Assembly (NCBI GenBank): GCA_905250025.1
Contig: CAJNOJ010000012.1
Coordinates: 186,001-250,000, forward strand
Reading direction: 5' to 3'
From: Adineta ricciae
Taxonomy: Eukaryota; Rotifera; Eurotatoria; Adinetida; Adinetidae
Length of the DNA stretch: 64,000 nt
Position 1 is the first letter of the stretch. Each line of letters begins with the position of its first letter. A program made the translations under genes and the position numbers. Positions 24,427 to 37,612 of this stretch are shown piece after piece. The notes below the pieces were generated by a model, which was not told where the DNA came from, searched no databases, and saw only the letters and a program-made list of their open reading frames with translations.

Positions 24427-26058
24427 ATGGGTCTTTGTCTTGGCTCACTGGGTTCATCAATTGCATGCTGTTTTGGTAATGCATTTTGCTCGCTTTGCTG
24501 TTCGTCTTGTCCAACATGTAAAGGTTCAACTTCCACACGTATCGCTTACAGTTTTATTCTCCTTGTTGGTTTAATCACATCGTGTATTATGTTGATACCT
24601 GGCCTTGATCATTTGCTACATAAAATTCCGGCATTATGTAGAAATACGGCTGTCAATAAGCAATTATTGAACATGATAGATTGTTCGAAAGTGATCGGAT
24701 CACTTGCTGTTTATCGACTTTCATTTGGTTTAACAATTTTCTTCGGTATTTTGTCATTATTAGTAAGTTACAGCGCGTTGATGTCGACTGAAGTTAAGGA
24801 GAGTTTCGTCTTTTTGTTAATCTAGATGATTAAAGTGAAGAATTCGAATGATTTTCGAGCAAAAATTCAAAATGGCTTTTGGGCTTTCAAACTACTGCTT
24901 GCAATTGCTTTGATCGTTGCAGCGTTCTTCATTCCCAACAATGGTTTTGATTATGCATTTATGATTATCGGATTAATTGGCGGATTTCTCGTAAGACTTT
25001 CCTATTTTATCAGTGTCTCATATCACTGACGTTTTGTCCTAGTTTATTCTGGTGCAATTACTCTTCTCGATCGATTTCGTTCATTCGTAAGTTCACTGCA
25101 TTCATTCAAATCTTAAAACTAGACTTCAACTCCCTAGATGGAACGAATCTTGGGTTGATCGTGTGGAATCCGGTTCAAAAAAGCATGGCTATGGTCTTTT
25201 ATTTTTTACTTTTCTTCTCTATATCTTAACTATCACCGGTATCGTTTTATTTTATGTTTACTACGCTCCAAATCGTACTATCTGTCGTTTACATACATTC
25301 TTCATTTCTTTTAATCTATGCTTATGTGTGATATTATCAATCATATCAATTCTACCATGTGTACGAGAATATAATTCTTCGTGTGGTCTTCTTCAATCAT
25401 CATTTGTTAGCCTTTATGTGATATACTACACTTGGTCAGCAATGAGTAACAATCCAGATAGTCGTTGTAACCCGTCATTTCGTGCAATTATTCATCCAAT
25501 GAATGCCACAATAGCAGCCGATCAAGTTCGACAAGAAAATTTATCAGATCCAATCACGATCATTGGTTTACTGTTCTTTGTTTGTACACTCTTCTATTCA
25601 GTGATTACAACTTCACGCAATAGTCGAGCGAAAAAGTTATTTCTGTCATCATCGATCGATTCAACTATATTAGATGATGCACAATTGGTCAACTCAGTGA
25701 CAGATGACAAATGGATATTAGGTAGCGATGAACATCATCATCAACGAGTCTATGATGACGAACGTGGCTCAGTTAAATACAATTATTCATTATTTCATCT
25801 GATGTTTCTATTAGCCACTCTGTACGCTATGATGACACTGACAAAGTAAGGCGAAAGAAAGAGTTCACCCTCGTCAGGTTTTTGAACAATACCGAGTAAT
25901 TTTGTTTTAGTTGGTATGCACCGGCGAAAGACTTTCATACGTATAATAATAATCTAGCATCGCTATGGGTAAAAATTATATCCAGTTGGTTATGTGTGGT
26001 GCTGTACGTTTGGACTTGTATTGCACCAGCTGTATTTCCTGATCGTGATTTTTCATAA
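24427..26058 (+). CDS. SERINC: Serine incorporator (SERINC/TDE1 family)
   Basis: Multipass membrane protein of the SERINC family (about 10 helices). Members are linked to serine-lipid synthesis, and recent structures show lipid-scramblase-like folds. The N-terminus MGLCLGSLGSSIACCFGNA with the CCSSCPTCK cysteine cluster is diagnostic. It is followed by STRIAYSFILLVG, FWAFKLLLAIALIVAAFFIP, SWNESWVDRV, CVREYNSSCGLLQSSFVSLY, YYTWSAMSNNPDSRCNP and YNYSLFHLMFLLATLYAMMT. It closes with WYAP, then SLWVKIISSWLCVVLYVWT. There are five coding exons with short introns. ATG 24427 is chosen over the upstream in-frame codon because it begins the conserved N-terminus. An AATAAA lies at about 26180. Confidence 0.93.
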
Positions 26059-26179
26059 AGAATCAAATTTAATCTTCGGCCTCTCCTTTTTCTTCTTTTT
26101 CTATTTCGATGTAAACTTCAATTTTTCGATAGAAATGCAAATCAAGATAATTTGTGTGTTTTAATTTGATAACAATAAT

Positions 26180-26185
26180 AATAAA
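26180..26185 (+). terminator. Polyadenylation signal AATAAA (SERINC)
   Basis: Canonical hexamer about 120 bp after the SERINC stop codon in an A/T-rich 3' region. Confidence 0.45.
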
Positions 26186-26428
26186 CTTGTTAATGACATA
26201 GCCAGATAAATATAATGGGGAAGAGCAAAATCATTGACGGGGAACGATATGTTCCGTGCACCGTCCAATAAGTACGCCACTAATATCTGTTTATAAAAGA
26301 AAATACTAGTTAGCGTACCCATTTCAAGTGTGATTTTCGATGACGAAAATACTCCAAAGACAAATTTCTTTTCTTCTTTCTAGATAAAACATATTCAGTT
26401 GTTGAATTATCTAGATAATCTATACGTC

Positions 26429-29400
26429 ATGCCATCGCATACTTTTTTGTGTCTAATTCCTCTAATCTATGCTATTCTTATAATCATAATCATTACATGC
26501 ATATTCACACGTGCTTTCACTGATATCTATACGAATCTAATTAATCATTTCTATTGTTTTGATTATCTTCGTACATACGTTGATTTGTTCGTTGTATTAC
26601 TGATCGATTCGTTCATTCTCATATTTTATTCGATAGTTTCGCAGTCGAGATTATGTCAACGATTGAAATCGTTTCGACATAATCGATTACTTCTTATTAT
26701 TTTTCAATTGATCATATACGGTTATTCTATGAGTAAATTTATTATCTTCTATGAATGGACAAACGTACGAAATCCAACAAGTCCATATCGACTAGACCGA
26801 TTTGATGTACTAGCAATAATCAGTATTCCACTATTAGCACTAGGAGGAATTGGTGTATGGATTGTATTTTTCCGTTGTTTATATTCTATACGTACAGACT
26901 CAGAACGTGAACCATTGCTTGCTGCTCATACGACAACGCATCTATATACTGACGAACCATCGGAGAGTTCAGCAAATACCACCGAAGATATTACAGTTCA
27001 AATAAAAGAAACGACTAGTTCATGGTGGAGAATAATTGAACTTGGAAAGAAAGAATGGAAATACTACATTATCGCATTCATATGTTTACTAATCGCTGCA
27101 TTGAGTAAGAAGATACACTACTAGACTTTCCTCGCATAAAACTTATTGTTTTAGCGGAAATGTTTCAACCGTACTTCTCTGGTCATATTATCAGTTCTGT
27201 TGTTGATAATAACTGGCACAACTTTGCAAAGAACATACTCTGGTATCTTGGCTCATCTTTTGTTTAGTAAGAGTTTTTCTGTGTGAATCGCAGAAGTCGA
27301 AGCTTGAATTCGTGAGTTTAGTGTGATTACATCGGGTCTTCGTGGTTTCATTTTCTCAATGACCAGCACTAATTTGATACAACGTCTGCGAAATAAATTC
27401 TTCACTGCTGTCTTAAAGCAAGATATTGAATTCTTCGATCAGAATAAAACAGGTGAAATCACTTCGCGTCTGTCATCGGATATCACCACGGTTGGAGAAG
27501 CCATATCGATTAATTTGAATATATTTCTACGAAGTATTGTACAAACAGGTAGGTGTGTTTGCCGGAAATTCTTTTCGATTATGCACAATTCGTCTAGTGG
27601 GAACAGTTGTAATGATGTTAGTTTTATCATGGAATTTATTTCTCCTGGTGATGATTACTGGCCCATTAACATGCGGCACAGCCAAGCTATACGGCGACTT
27701 CATAGGTGTAAGAGTTTAACATAATATTGCGATAAGTAAAAAAAGGAGATACTTTTTAATTGGTAGAAACAACAGAAGAAAGTTCAAGATGCTCTAGCTG
27801 ATGCGAATTCGTTAGCGGAAGAGGCGATCTCGACAATTCGTACTGTGAAATCATTTGCAAGTAGAGTTCATCGTATTCTCATACGATTGGCTTTCATTTT
27901 CTTTTCGTTGATTAGACGAAGATGAAGAAGTTCGATTATTACGTTTAAAGAACGATCTCGTTCGAAAACATTCCATCCGACAAGCATTATACTGTTAGTC
28001 CACTCGATTTTATTGAGAAGTCTTCAACAAACGCCCATTTTTTCTTTGTAGACTTTGGCTACATGTGGAATGGACAAATCTTGATCGTCTTCCTAAATCT
28101 AGGTACACTTGCCTACGGCGGTCATTTAGTAATGAACAACCGACTGAGTGTACCGAGTTTTGTTTCATTTATTTTGTATCAACAAAGATTAGGCGATGTA
28201 TTAGACGTAAGAATGATGTTGACAAATGAAATCTTTTTTACGAAAATATTTCGTTTATTTTAGTCAATCAATGGCGTTTATACAGGTCTAATGAAAGCAA
28301 GTGGTGCATCGATAAAATTATTCGAACATATGGATCGAATACCAAAGGTTCTGAATAATGGCATGATGAAATCGAACAATTTCCAAGGCCGTATTGAATT
28401 CCGAAATGTTTCATTTGCATATCCTAATCGAAAAAACGATCCAGTCTTGAAAAATATTTCTTTTACCGTTGAACCGGGACAACAAGTCGCACTTGTCGGA
28501 CCAAGTGGAAGTACGTATTTGCCATTCTAATCAAGTCAATTGATGAATTTATCTTCCAGGTGGAAAGACAACCTGTATTGGTTTATTAGAACACTTCTAC
28601 GAAGCAGATCAAGGACAAATCCTAGTCGATAATATTCCGGTTCAGGAATATGATTATAAGTTTTACCACGAAAAGGTTCGATTTTTACGAGCTTTCTTTT
28701 TTTTATTTCAATGAGATTTCTTCAACTAGATTTCACTTGTAAGTCAAGAACCAGTTCTTCATGCTCGTTCTATTCGAGATAATATTCAATATGGTCTCCT
28801 TGAAACGAAATCTCAACACGAAATTGAATATGCCGCTCAAATGGCAAATGCTCATTCGTTTATCTCACAATTTGAAAAGAAGTATGATACTGAATGTGGC
28901 GAACGTGGTGTACAAATGGCTGGTGGACAGAAACGTATATTTCGATCGTAAATCAAACTTTTCAGTTGACATTTCATCTTGTTCTAGAGAGAATTGCCTT
29001 GGCAAGAGCACTGATTCGTTCGCCGAATGTCTTACTGTTAGATGAAGCTACGAGTGCTTTGGATGCGGAAGCCGAATCTCAGGTATTTGTACACTTCAAT
29101 TAGTTGTTTTCAGTAATTCTATTCGTTTTCATAGGTACAAGAAGCGATCGCTCGAACAGTTATCGGACGCACTGTCCTTATCATCGCACATCGGCTGTCA
29201 ACCGTTCGTAATGCAGATAGAATTCTCGTGCTTCGACACGGTGAAATTGTCGAAGAAGGCACACATGTTGAATTGATGAGCAAACGTGGTTTATATTATC
29301 AATTAGTCAAACGTCAAATTGAACAGCACGAAGCCGATATCAAAGGTCAATTAGTCGAAACAAAACCAACGACAATTGCAGTCAATACACCATCGATTGC

Positions 29401-29443
29401 TCACAGATATTCGACATCATTCAATGCAAAAGAATCTATTTAA
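26429..29443 (+). CDS. ABCB9: ABCB9/TAPL-type ABC half-transporter
   Basis: ABC subfamily B half-transporter, membrane domain then nucleotide-binding domain. The N-terminal part (26429-27104) has four or more extra helices, like the TMD0 that targets TAPL to lysosomes. The core then runs [49 protein letters not shown] and [18 protein letters not shown]. In the NBD: Walker A GPSGSGKTT and Q-loop VSQEPVL. The signature [15 protein letters not shown] spans an intron at about 28940-28988. Walker B is [16 protein letters not shown] and the H-loop [15 protein letters not shown]. About eleven exons have short introns. TAPL pumps peptides from cytosol into lysosomes. The ABCB9 assignment is preferred over ABCB8/10 because of the N-terminal helices and MAGGQKQR, but is not tested. 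Confidence 0.88.
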
Positions 29444-31904
29444 AGAATACTTCAAACGATTGTTTAAGTTTTTCTTTTTGAATACAAATGTTCCTGAAAA
29501 CGTTCTGTCGGATGATTTAAGAAAAGCTCTAATGAAGCACATCGGGGGTGGAAAGAATGCAGGAAATACTTCTGTAATGTTCATCTCCTCTTAAAATAGT
29601 AATATTTACTATTCTTAAACATTTCTTCTTGTAAAATGAATTTCCAAGTGGGATATTTCCGTATACTCTTCATTTAATGATACATCATGTCTACCAGCAT
29701 GTTGAAATGTCAGACATTTCCTTCAGGAAACATCAAATAGACCTGATTAATATCTAGGCCAGAAAGTATAACGCTATTTCTCCTCATTTTGACGAGAGCT
29801 AATCAATGGATATTTTCGTTGAAGATATGAATAAATGACATCTGATTGAATGATCATTTCACTTTCGAGGATCGAATAATTCTTGTACATCGATTCCTTT
29901 CTTTTCGATATTTGACGGTGTAGTACAAGTGCGTGTTTTCTATTCATTCACGCGACTATGACCATATAAAGTCCATAACTATCGTTCGTGTATAACAGAT
30001 ACTAGGCGACGTCCAGACTGCCTCTTTGAATATTGACACGAGAAACATTTCTCTTTCGATACATGTTGAAATCGATTCATAACGAAGAATATATCTACGC
30101 AATTGGAATAATCCAGGCAAATACAATTTCACTGTTCATAGACAGAAGAAAAACTTGAGAGGAAGACATGCACGCCGCTTTGTCTGTTTGTATATCTTCT
30201 CGTTCGAAATATTAAAAGACCATTCACACTTCTTTTAACGTTCTAGTTTATTCACTATTTACACTTCTTCTGCATGTTTTTTATATCTTATTAACTTTCT
30301 TAAATAAACGGTCACAGCACACACACACACAGGCATATATATTCACAAAAAGACATTCTCTCTCGTTTTTTTTTCTTGCTTAAACAATCTGATCATGGAA
30401 CCATTGTTACTTATCCTACCAATCAAAATCAAGCATGACTTTGGTAAGTTCTTCACAAGTGAACTTGTACTAGGGCCAATTGTTTTCGCAAAACATCTTC
30501 TGTCCATTTCGGATAAATAACTGTATGCATTTATCTAAACGTTCCGATTGTGGCATACTTTCTTTCTTGGAAAGCGTAACGTAAAAATAATTAAGCATCG
30601 ATCTTTTCCATTAGAACAATCACGTAACATTTAGCATATAATATCTCGAGTAGTACATTAATTGTTGCAAGATAGAATCTTCTCCGTTTGTTTTTTCTCG
30701 AAACAAAACCGAAAACAAGTTTTATTGCGATGTCCTTGTGTTCGCGAAAAATGATTTACTAATACCGTGTAATTAACATCAGACATAGCCTTGTCTACAT
30801 TTCATACGTCTCGCAATAGTTCAACACGAATTTTATTTTCCTTGACAAATAGTCTTTCATCATTTTTTCTCTTCTAAGTCATGTTTAATGAATTGACGTT
30901 ATTCAAATTATTTTGTCATAGGTTGAGTCAGGTGATTTAAAAAAAAATATATTATTAAAACAAGACGAAAGATTCTTTTTTCCTCTTCTCATCATGTCTT
31001 ATGTGTGTCGTTCTTTTTTTTTTACGTCGTTTGCTGTACCAACAAAAACAACAACGTCAAGCACGTGCACACACGCTCGTCACCTAATTCTTGCCCATCG
31101 TACACACTCTTTCATTTTCTCATTTTGTTGTTATTACTTACTACTGCTAACTGACTACCTTCTGTTGACAAAAGAGCAAAAGACATCGACAGTAGAAAAA
31201 AAGAGACGAAAAGAAAAGAAAAAGGTGGATTCATATCCATTCAGTAATTTTCATTCAGTCCACATGAGACAAACGACACATTACAGTCATCACAAAGATT
31301 TTCATTATTTTTTAAATATGCGTAATAGTAAGTAGCTAATCATAACTATACTACTTTTTTTTTCATTTTTCTTCTCTTTCTCTCCTTTCTATCGGCATCA
31401 TCTTGTCTTTTGTTTGCACGATGAAACGAACTGACTTGATGAGTAATTATGCACATGATCAGCAGAATAAGATATGAAGAAGAAAAAAAAGAGAACAATA
31501 ATATCATGTGTGACAATTGCCCGGTTCCTACGAGAAAATAGAAACATTTGTTTGACTTGAGTAACTGCCTGCGTCATGCACATACATTCGTATATCTTCT
31601 CATTTTCCAGTTATACATTCTTCTTCTTCTTCTGTTTTTTCCTTCGTCTACTATCTTGCATTTTGTCTCTTGATATTGAAATAAGTAAGTAATGTGCGTG
31701 TGAAGCCTAAGACACATACATACATTTCTTTTTACACCTGCTCTTTTCACTTCTGCTTCTGAAGAAATTACTCTGTCAACGGCGCATCTGTTTCATTTCT
31801 ATACCGTTTGTGTTGTTTTCATAGAAACATTTTCGAGAAAATAGAACATAACGACTCGTCTGTTTCAAGCTGTTTGTTGTGTACCGCATGACAAACAAGA
31901 TGAG

Positions 31905-31927
31905 AAGAAGAAGAAGAAGAAGAAGAA
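31905..31927. repeat. (GAA)n trinucleotide repeat
   Basis: About seven GAA/AGA units in the gene-poor stretch; a complementary-type TTC run lies about 280 bp upstream. Confidence 0.85.
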
Positions 31928-32799
31928 AGTTCGGTTCTCAGCATTCATCTACTTATCTGTCTGTCTATCGATCTGTCTTTTCCTCTACTTTCGAGTAGTT
32001 GTAAGTGCATCTAACATTGGCACATACATATTTCCTTGTCTTACATGCCGCTTTTCTCACTAGTAACGATGGAATGAAGCCAACACTCATTCAACGAAAT
32101 GTAAATGCCGCTCATGCTTTAGATAATTTCCCATGAGAAGAGAAGAGAAAAAAAAATGTGTGTATGTATGTATTTGAATTTATCTTTTCGACATACATCG
32201 TAACGAAGTTTAATATGATCGGCAAAAGGCGATAATTATACTCTATTATCCTAGGGAATATGATGTGCGTATGTGTCTGTTGAACAATCGCTTTAAATAA
32301 TTACGAGAAGAATCTTCTCTAGTGTAGGATGCGTATCGATAGAACTTTGATGAGTTCATTGTACTTATTAAAGAGTGTAGGTGGAATTAGATCTGTTGAA
32401 AGACAAGATGATCGTCATCATGTGTAAGGACGATGAATTGTTATTATTATTGACGTTGTCTCGTGGATATTTTTAATAAGAACAGCTTGATCGAGTACGT
32501 TCGTCAGTCTTGATCGAGATCGTCTCCTAGTCTTTCTACTGTCTTGATAAATAAAGACAAATCATCAAGATTCCTTTTCTGATAGGATTAATGACGCATC
32601 TTAGTCATCTTTGCCAATCTATCCTTGACCTGAAAAAGAAAACTACTGTTTATAGAAACACATACTTCAGTTTTGTTTATCAAGGTCATTGCGAAGAAAA
32701 ACGTCGTGTTTGCTTTGTTTTAGTCTACGAAATTTAATCATCAACAAATTGACATAGTTCTGCTTACTTTTAAGTACATTTTTTAGAACAAAGAGACTT

Positions 32800-32820
32800 A
32801 TACTCTGACAGTCAGAGTAT
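32800..32820. repeat. Perfect 10-bp inverted repeat with 1-nt centre
   Basis: The left arm ATACTCTGAC and right arm GTCAGAGTAT are exact reverse complements around a single A. It lies in non-coding DNA. It could be a dimeric protein-binding palindrome (for example nuclear-receptor or bZIP-like) or the remains of a mobile-element end; nothing else nearby decides. Confidence 0.8.
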
Positions 32821-34239
32821 TAACCCGATTTTTTTGACAAGAATTTTTTTCCTACATGTACTTATTTTATAATATGACAATGTAGAGCTTCATTTTGATG
32901 TGATGAATTCATAAAAATGTCTTTGCGTCCGTTCTCTGTCGTCATGTTGACTGATATTTGAATAGAAGAAAAGAAAAGAGAAGAAATTCTTGTCATTTTT
33001 TTTTATTTTGTCAACACAGCAAACATTTTAGCTGTTTCCTTTTGACTAAAGACAAGAGTGAAGGGTCGCCGTAATCAAGGTTACGTTCGCGAGTCCAAAA
33101 CAGTCTTTTGATTTTCTTCTGCTATTCGTGTGTAAAACTTCAAGGTAAATATAATTGACGTGCAGCCAGTTATTATTAATTCACGTTGAGAGTACCAATA
33201 GTAAAATATATACTTTTTGCTCGCAAAAGCTAACAGTGCCCTGTGGAACGTCGTCTAATGCACGTTACACTTGCACGAGACGTCGTTTTTCTTGGACAGC
33301 GCGATGATGGAGATTATAGTAACAAGAACTTGCTCGTACTCTTCTGTTTGTTCTTGTCAACGTACTATAATCTGTAGATTTGTTTCATTTGTCATCGCTT
33401 GTTTTATGATTGTATTTACTTGCCTTCCTATATCTACCTCCTTTTCTTTTTCTCTTGTCATCACATTTATACGTATCCACTACTTTCGACATCAACAAGA
33501 ATATTTTTTTCTACACGTAGAGTAGAGTATATCGACTTAGTCATTCATTCATTCATTCATGTTGTGTTCTTTTTCTTATTCCTTATTTTGTCATTGGCTA
33601 ATTGCCAAAAGAACAAACGAACCAACGCAAAGATGATTGTTCATTACATTTGACTTGTCTCGTCTCTTCTTCTCCTCTTACTTTCAATATACAAATCATT
33701 ACGCACAACCAATTCGTATCAATTTTTATGAGTTTATGAAAGAGAGAATACAAACAGACGTTCTCCCTTTTTTTGTTATTGGAGATATGCCAAAAGAGAT
33801 ATTAATCTACCTTGGTTTTTTCCTCTGCATGCGCGCATCATTCTCATTTTTTTCGTCGTCCTTTAAGTACAAATGACCTCTTGATTTGATATCGATCGTT
33901 ACTTCGTGCTTTTTCCTCATAGTTTAACTTTCGAGTCAAGTGACTAGACGCAGAAATGTAAAAAGATGTTTATTGCTTCGATCAAATTTTCTTTCAATCT
34001 CGAAATCATCTGTGTTATACATGCAACTAGCGAGCATGAGATAGCGTTGATCGGCTTGTTTTTCTCTTCGTCTTCTCTTCCTTCTAGTTCGTAAGCGGAA
34101 AGAAAGAAAGAAAGAAAAAGTAACAGAATCTTTTCTTATGCTTCCAAATAGAAACGACGTTGAATGAATATAAAACCAAGTGACGCTATTCTTCTTATTC
34201 TCATTTTTAGCATTGAAGACTTGCTCAAGAGATAATCCT

Positions 34240-36848
34240 ATGTGTCAAATTGGCATTAGTGAAGAAAAGATGTCTCCGAATGATGACAGCCATCACCGTC
34301 TCGACGAATTAATTAATCGTCACAATGATATCAAATATTTCGTAGATTTGTACACAGCTGCATTACATTTAAGGTAAAGGACACGACGATATTGGTGTTG
34401 TACTCGATTATTTACTGCAAATTTCCTTTCAGACAACGAATGAAAGAAGAAAAATTAATCTATTCATCCTATTCAGCGTACTTCAACGACGAAAATAACA
34501 ATGCAAATAATTTCTGTTCCCTATTTCATAACTGTTTTCATTCATACGAAATCATTAATTGGTTAATTAAAAAGCAACTCTGCAAAACGATCGACGATGG
34601 TCTCGAAATCTTTCAAGTTCTTGAAAAGCTGAAAATCATACATCACGGTAAGATAATTACGATCGAGCTATTTTAATTGAATTTTACAATTAATAGCGTT
34701 CGAGTCGAAGAACGAATTGTCCTTGTAACCTTTTCGAGATAAAAGAGAAACAAAAGCAAAATTTCTTTTCATCGTGCTAAACAGTTCATTGTGAGCTTCA
34801 AGGTTGATTGACTATTTGAATTTCATACTTGACGAACTTACGACGAGGATGAGTCAGAGCGAAGAGAAAAATACTATCGGTGGATGTAATTTGAGGAGAA
34901 CACACAGCACGCTGCATACTAATTATCATGCAAATCAGATGAGTTCTTCAGAAAGCAAGTGCGTTGAGTTTAACTGCAGAAAATAAAAAATTTTTCTTGG
35001 CTAATTTGTCAGAAGCGGATATGAGTCTTTTCCTTAGAGAAAAGTGGGAGCGAATGAGTACACGCTGACAGTGGCTGTCTTATGTTGTCAAAAGTAATAG
35101 AGATATTGATGGAACTACTGTTTATGTCATCAAAGCATTGTAGCAAATATACATTAACTGGTTAAAGAAAACAGACTGTATAGGTCCCAGATGTATTGAA
35201 TAATCTAATTAATATTATCGTTTAGTTTGCGATCTAAATGGCTTTGAATATTCAGCATCGCTACCAACACAGAACAATGTGAAATATTTGTATCGGTTTC
35301 GTCTGGATGATGGTACGGCTGATGAAAACCGGTCGTTTCAACAATTTGCTTTGATTTATGACATGTACATAAGGTTTGTTCTTTTTTTCTCGGAAAAATT
35401 CCTCTTTCAGCGAAATTCCCGCTGTTTTGCAGTTTATTTACCTTGGATAAAAGTCAATGTCGTGGAGTTGATTTACAACAACAAACAATTCCGACAAATC
35501 CATACGAAGAACAATCAGGAATCGTACTAAAAGGTGATAATTTAGCTCGAATGCTGGCATTACGTAGTAGTGCAAATATGTCACATATTGAACGACTTGC
35601 TGACGAGATGATTACCTACGGTCTTGTTCGATTTGGTAAGATTTTCATTTGTTACAATGGAATCTATATCCTGGATCTGTTCAGATGAATGTGATCGAGA
35701 ATCTGAATGCGGCTGCTCAAGAAAATTTCGTAATGATGATCATCATCAATATGTTCTTAGTAATTCTCATCGATTAACACCTAAACAGCGTTTGGATTTG
35801 ATTGCTCTGATGCAAAACGATCTTACTGATACAAGACAATCATTTTTAAGATCTCCGATATTACACGAGACAATTCGAACATCGAGCAGTAACAATTCCA
35901 TCATAGGTGATGAATCAAGTCGAAAAATATCGACTAGTGAAGAAGTTGATTGTACAACAAAATTAACTTGCTCAACAGATGGTTTTCGACGGAAAAAATC
36001 CGCAAGTTTGAATTCACCAGCTAACTCCGGTAAACCGCAACTTGTTTATCTTCTTCTTCGGTATCGATTTCTTTCTGTTGTTGATTAGAACATCGTCCGA
36101 CGGCTGATGAACTCGAACGACGAGATTTACCGTGGTGTTGGCGAAGTTATTCAGTGAGTGACGAGAATTGGTTCGAGGAGAAGAGAAGAGAAAACAATGA
36201 AATTCTTCGATTTTTAGCTGAAGCGCGATCGTCGTGGTTATGGATTAATTCTTCAGGGTCAAGGACCGTGTTATGTCGAAAGAATCGATCCATACGGTTC
36301 AGCAGCCACATCAGGAATTCGAGTGAGAAAATTTTTCAATTCTACAAGTTCACGAAGTTTATTTCGGGTTTTTTGTCGCATAGATCAATGAATATCTTTA
36401 TGCAATTGAAGGTATTAACGTTCTTCGTCGTTCAGGGAAAGAAGTCGAGCGTTTATTATCCATGTTCGATAAGTGTACAATTTACACCGTATATAATCGT
36501 GATGATTTTTATCAAATACCTACACCACCAAATGAATTCAATGGTAAAACTCCTGTTTGTTGTTTAAAACCTTTATCATCATCACTAAGTGACTACAACA
36601 ATAATCATCATACCAATGGTTTATTAACGACGAATATATATCCTCTATTAACACAAATACCTCAACAGCAACAGCATTCACAAGTGTTATTTTCGTCATC
36701 TTTATCATCGTCGATCGATGGCAGTTCGTCGTGTTCGATATCGCCGAAACAAGTTCAACAATACTCGAATACGAAAAAAGGCGCTTTGTCGAAACACCTT
36801 CAATTCTTTCGCTTAACATCTCGGTCGTGCTCGAACACATTGAAATAA
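34240..36848 (+). CDS. DEPTOR: DEPTOR homologue: two DEP domains and a PDZ domain
   Basis: DEPTOR binds mTOR through its PDZ and linker and inhibits mTORC1/2. Here DEP1 contains EEKLIYSSYSAYF, CFHSYEIINWLIKKQL and KLKIIHHVCDLNGF, then KYLYRFRLDDGT, as in vertebrate DEPTOR. DEP2 has RGVDLQQQTIPTNPYEEQSG, LKGDNLARMLALR, ERLADEMITYGLVRF. A Ser-rich linker of about 115 residues leads to a PDZ domain (YSLKRDRRGYGLILQGQGPC, then YGSAATSGIRINEYLYAIEG). The C-terminus adds about 130 Ser/Gln-rich residues after the PDZ, absent from human DEPTOR. About nine exons; the DEP1 intron (about 34649-35225) is unusually long for this window. ATG 34240 is the first in frame after the splice acceptor; ATG 34270 is an alternative. 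Confidence 0.85.
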
Positions 36849-37612
36849 CCTTCTTTTTCTTCTTCTTGGAAAACGATAATAGTATAAACCGATATATGTA
36901 TACATATGTATTATTCTCTTTTCATCCGGTTTCTTTCTACATGTATAAATATGTGTGTGCGTGTGTTTCTTTGTTTGTTTATTTCTCAGGTTTGCGTGTG
37001 TGCTTCTCTTTGCATTATTATTATCAGTCTACATTTGTCTCTTGTACGATGCGATGCGCGCAGCACATCTGTCTATAAAACAAAATTTTATTTCTGTTGT
37101 ATATATGTTTTCTTTTTTCTTCTACCTTTTCCTTTCTTGGATTTATTTTTATCTCTATTCTTATTGGAAATTGTGATGAGATTCATAGAAGGATGAACCA
37201 AACTTCTTTTTTCCCCTTTGTTAAAGATTGATTATCAAAACAAAAAACAACAACAGCAACAAAGAGCTAATCCGAGATGGAGATAAAACAACATAAACTG
37301 ATTTTGATTTGAACGATGACATTCGTTGTGTTACGATGTGTAAAAAGCGATCGTTTTCGCGATCTCAGGAGAAATGAAGTGAGCAGAGATGTTATTGTTA
37401 ACTTATGTTTTATATTTTAAAAACGTAGCGAATGGATGAAAAGCGAGGATAACAAACAATGAGAACATACGAAGTTTTTCTTACACACACAGTCATTCAC
37501 TTGTTTTTTTAAACTGTGAACAAAAAGAAACAAAATGAAAAAGAAAAACAAACAAACAATAAACATATCAGAACAAACTAAGATGAAAGAAGTTCTTTGT
37601 CTTGACTCGAGG
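36849..37612. other. Spacer between convergent genes
   Basis: A T-rich 3' region between DEPTOR and Staufen. Overlapping open frames at 36731-37196 are Phe/Leu/Cys artefacts. No gene seen. Confidence 0.55.

Larger units (their letters stand above)
29444..34239. other. Gene-poor stretch, about 4.8 kb
   Basis: No supported coding gene on either strand. The sequence alternates purine- and pyrimidine-rich blocks with short simple repeats: CA near 30317, TTC near 31620, GAA near 31905, TTCA near 33540 and GAAA near 34100. The open frames at 30994, 33271, 33399 and 33637 have homopolymeric Ser/Phe/Lys-type composition. The last part is followed by a clear splice acceptor (TTTTTAG at about 34210), so much of this stretch may be promoter, 5' UTR introns or enhancers of the DEPTOR homologue. 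A short minus-strand frame near 32590-32635 preceded by a splice acceptor (VKDRLAKMTKMRH, stop) could be a terminal micro-exon but has no partner that I can find. Confidence 0.5.

Noticed and set aside
30994..31335. 113-codon frame in the gene-poor block
   Set aside because: Homopolymer and simple-repeat translation with no similarity or splice support.
36731..37196. Overlapping frames with hydrophobic segments after DEPTOR
   Set aside because: Alternative readings of the DEPTOR tail and its T-rich 3' region.
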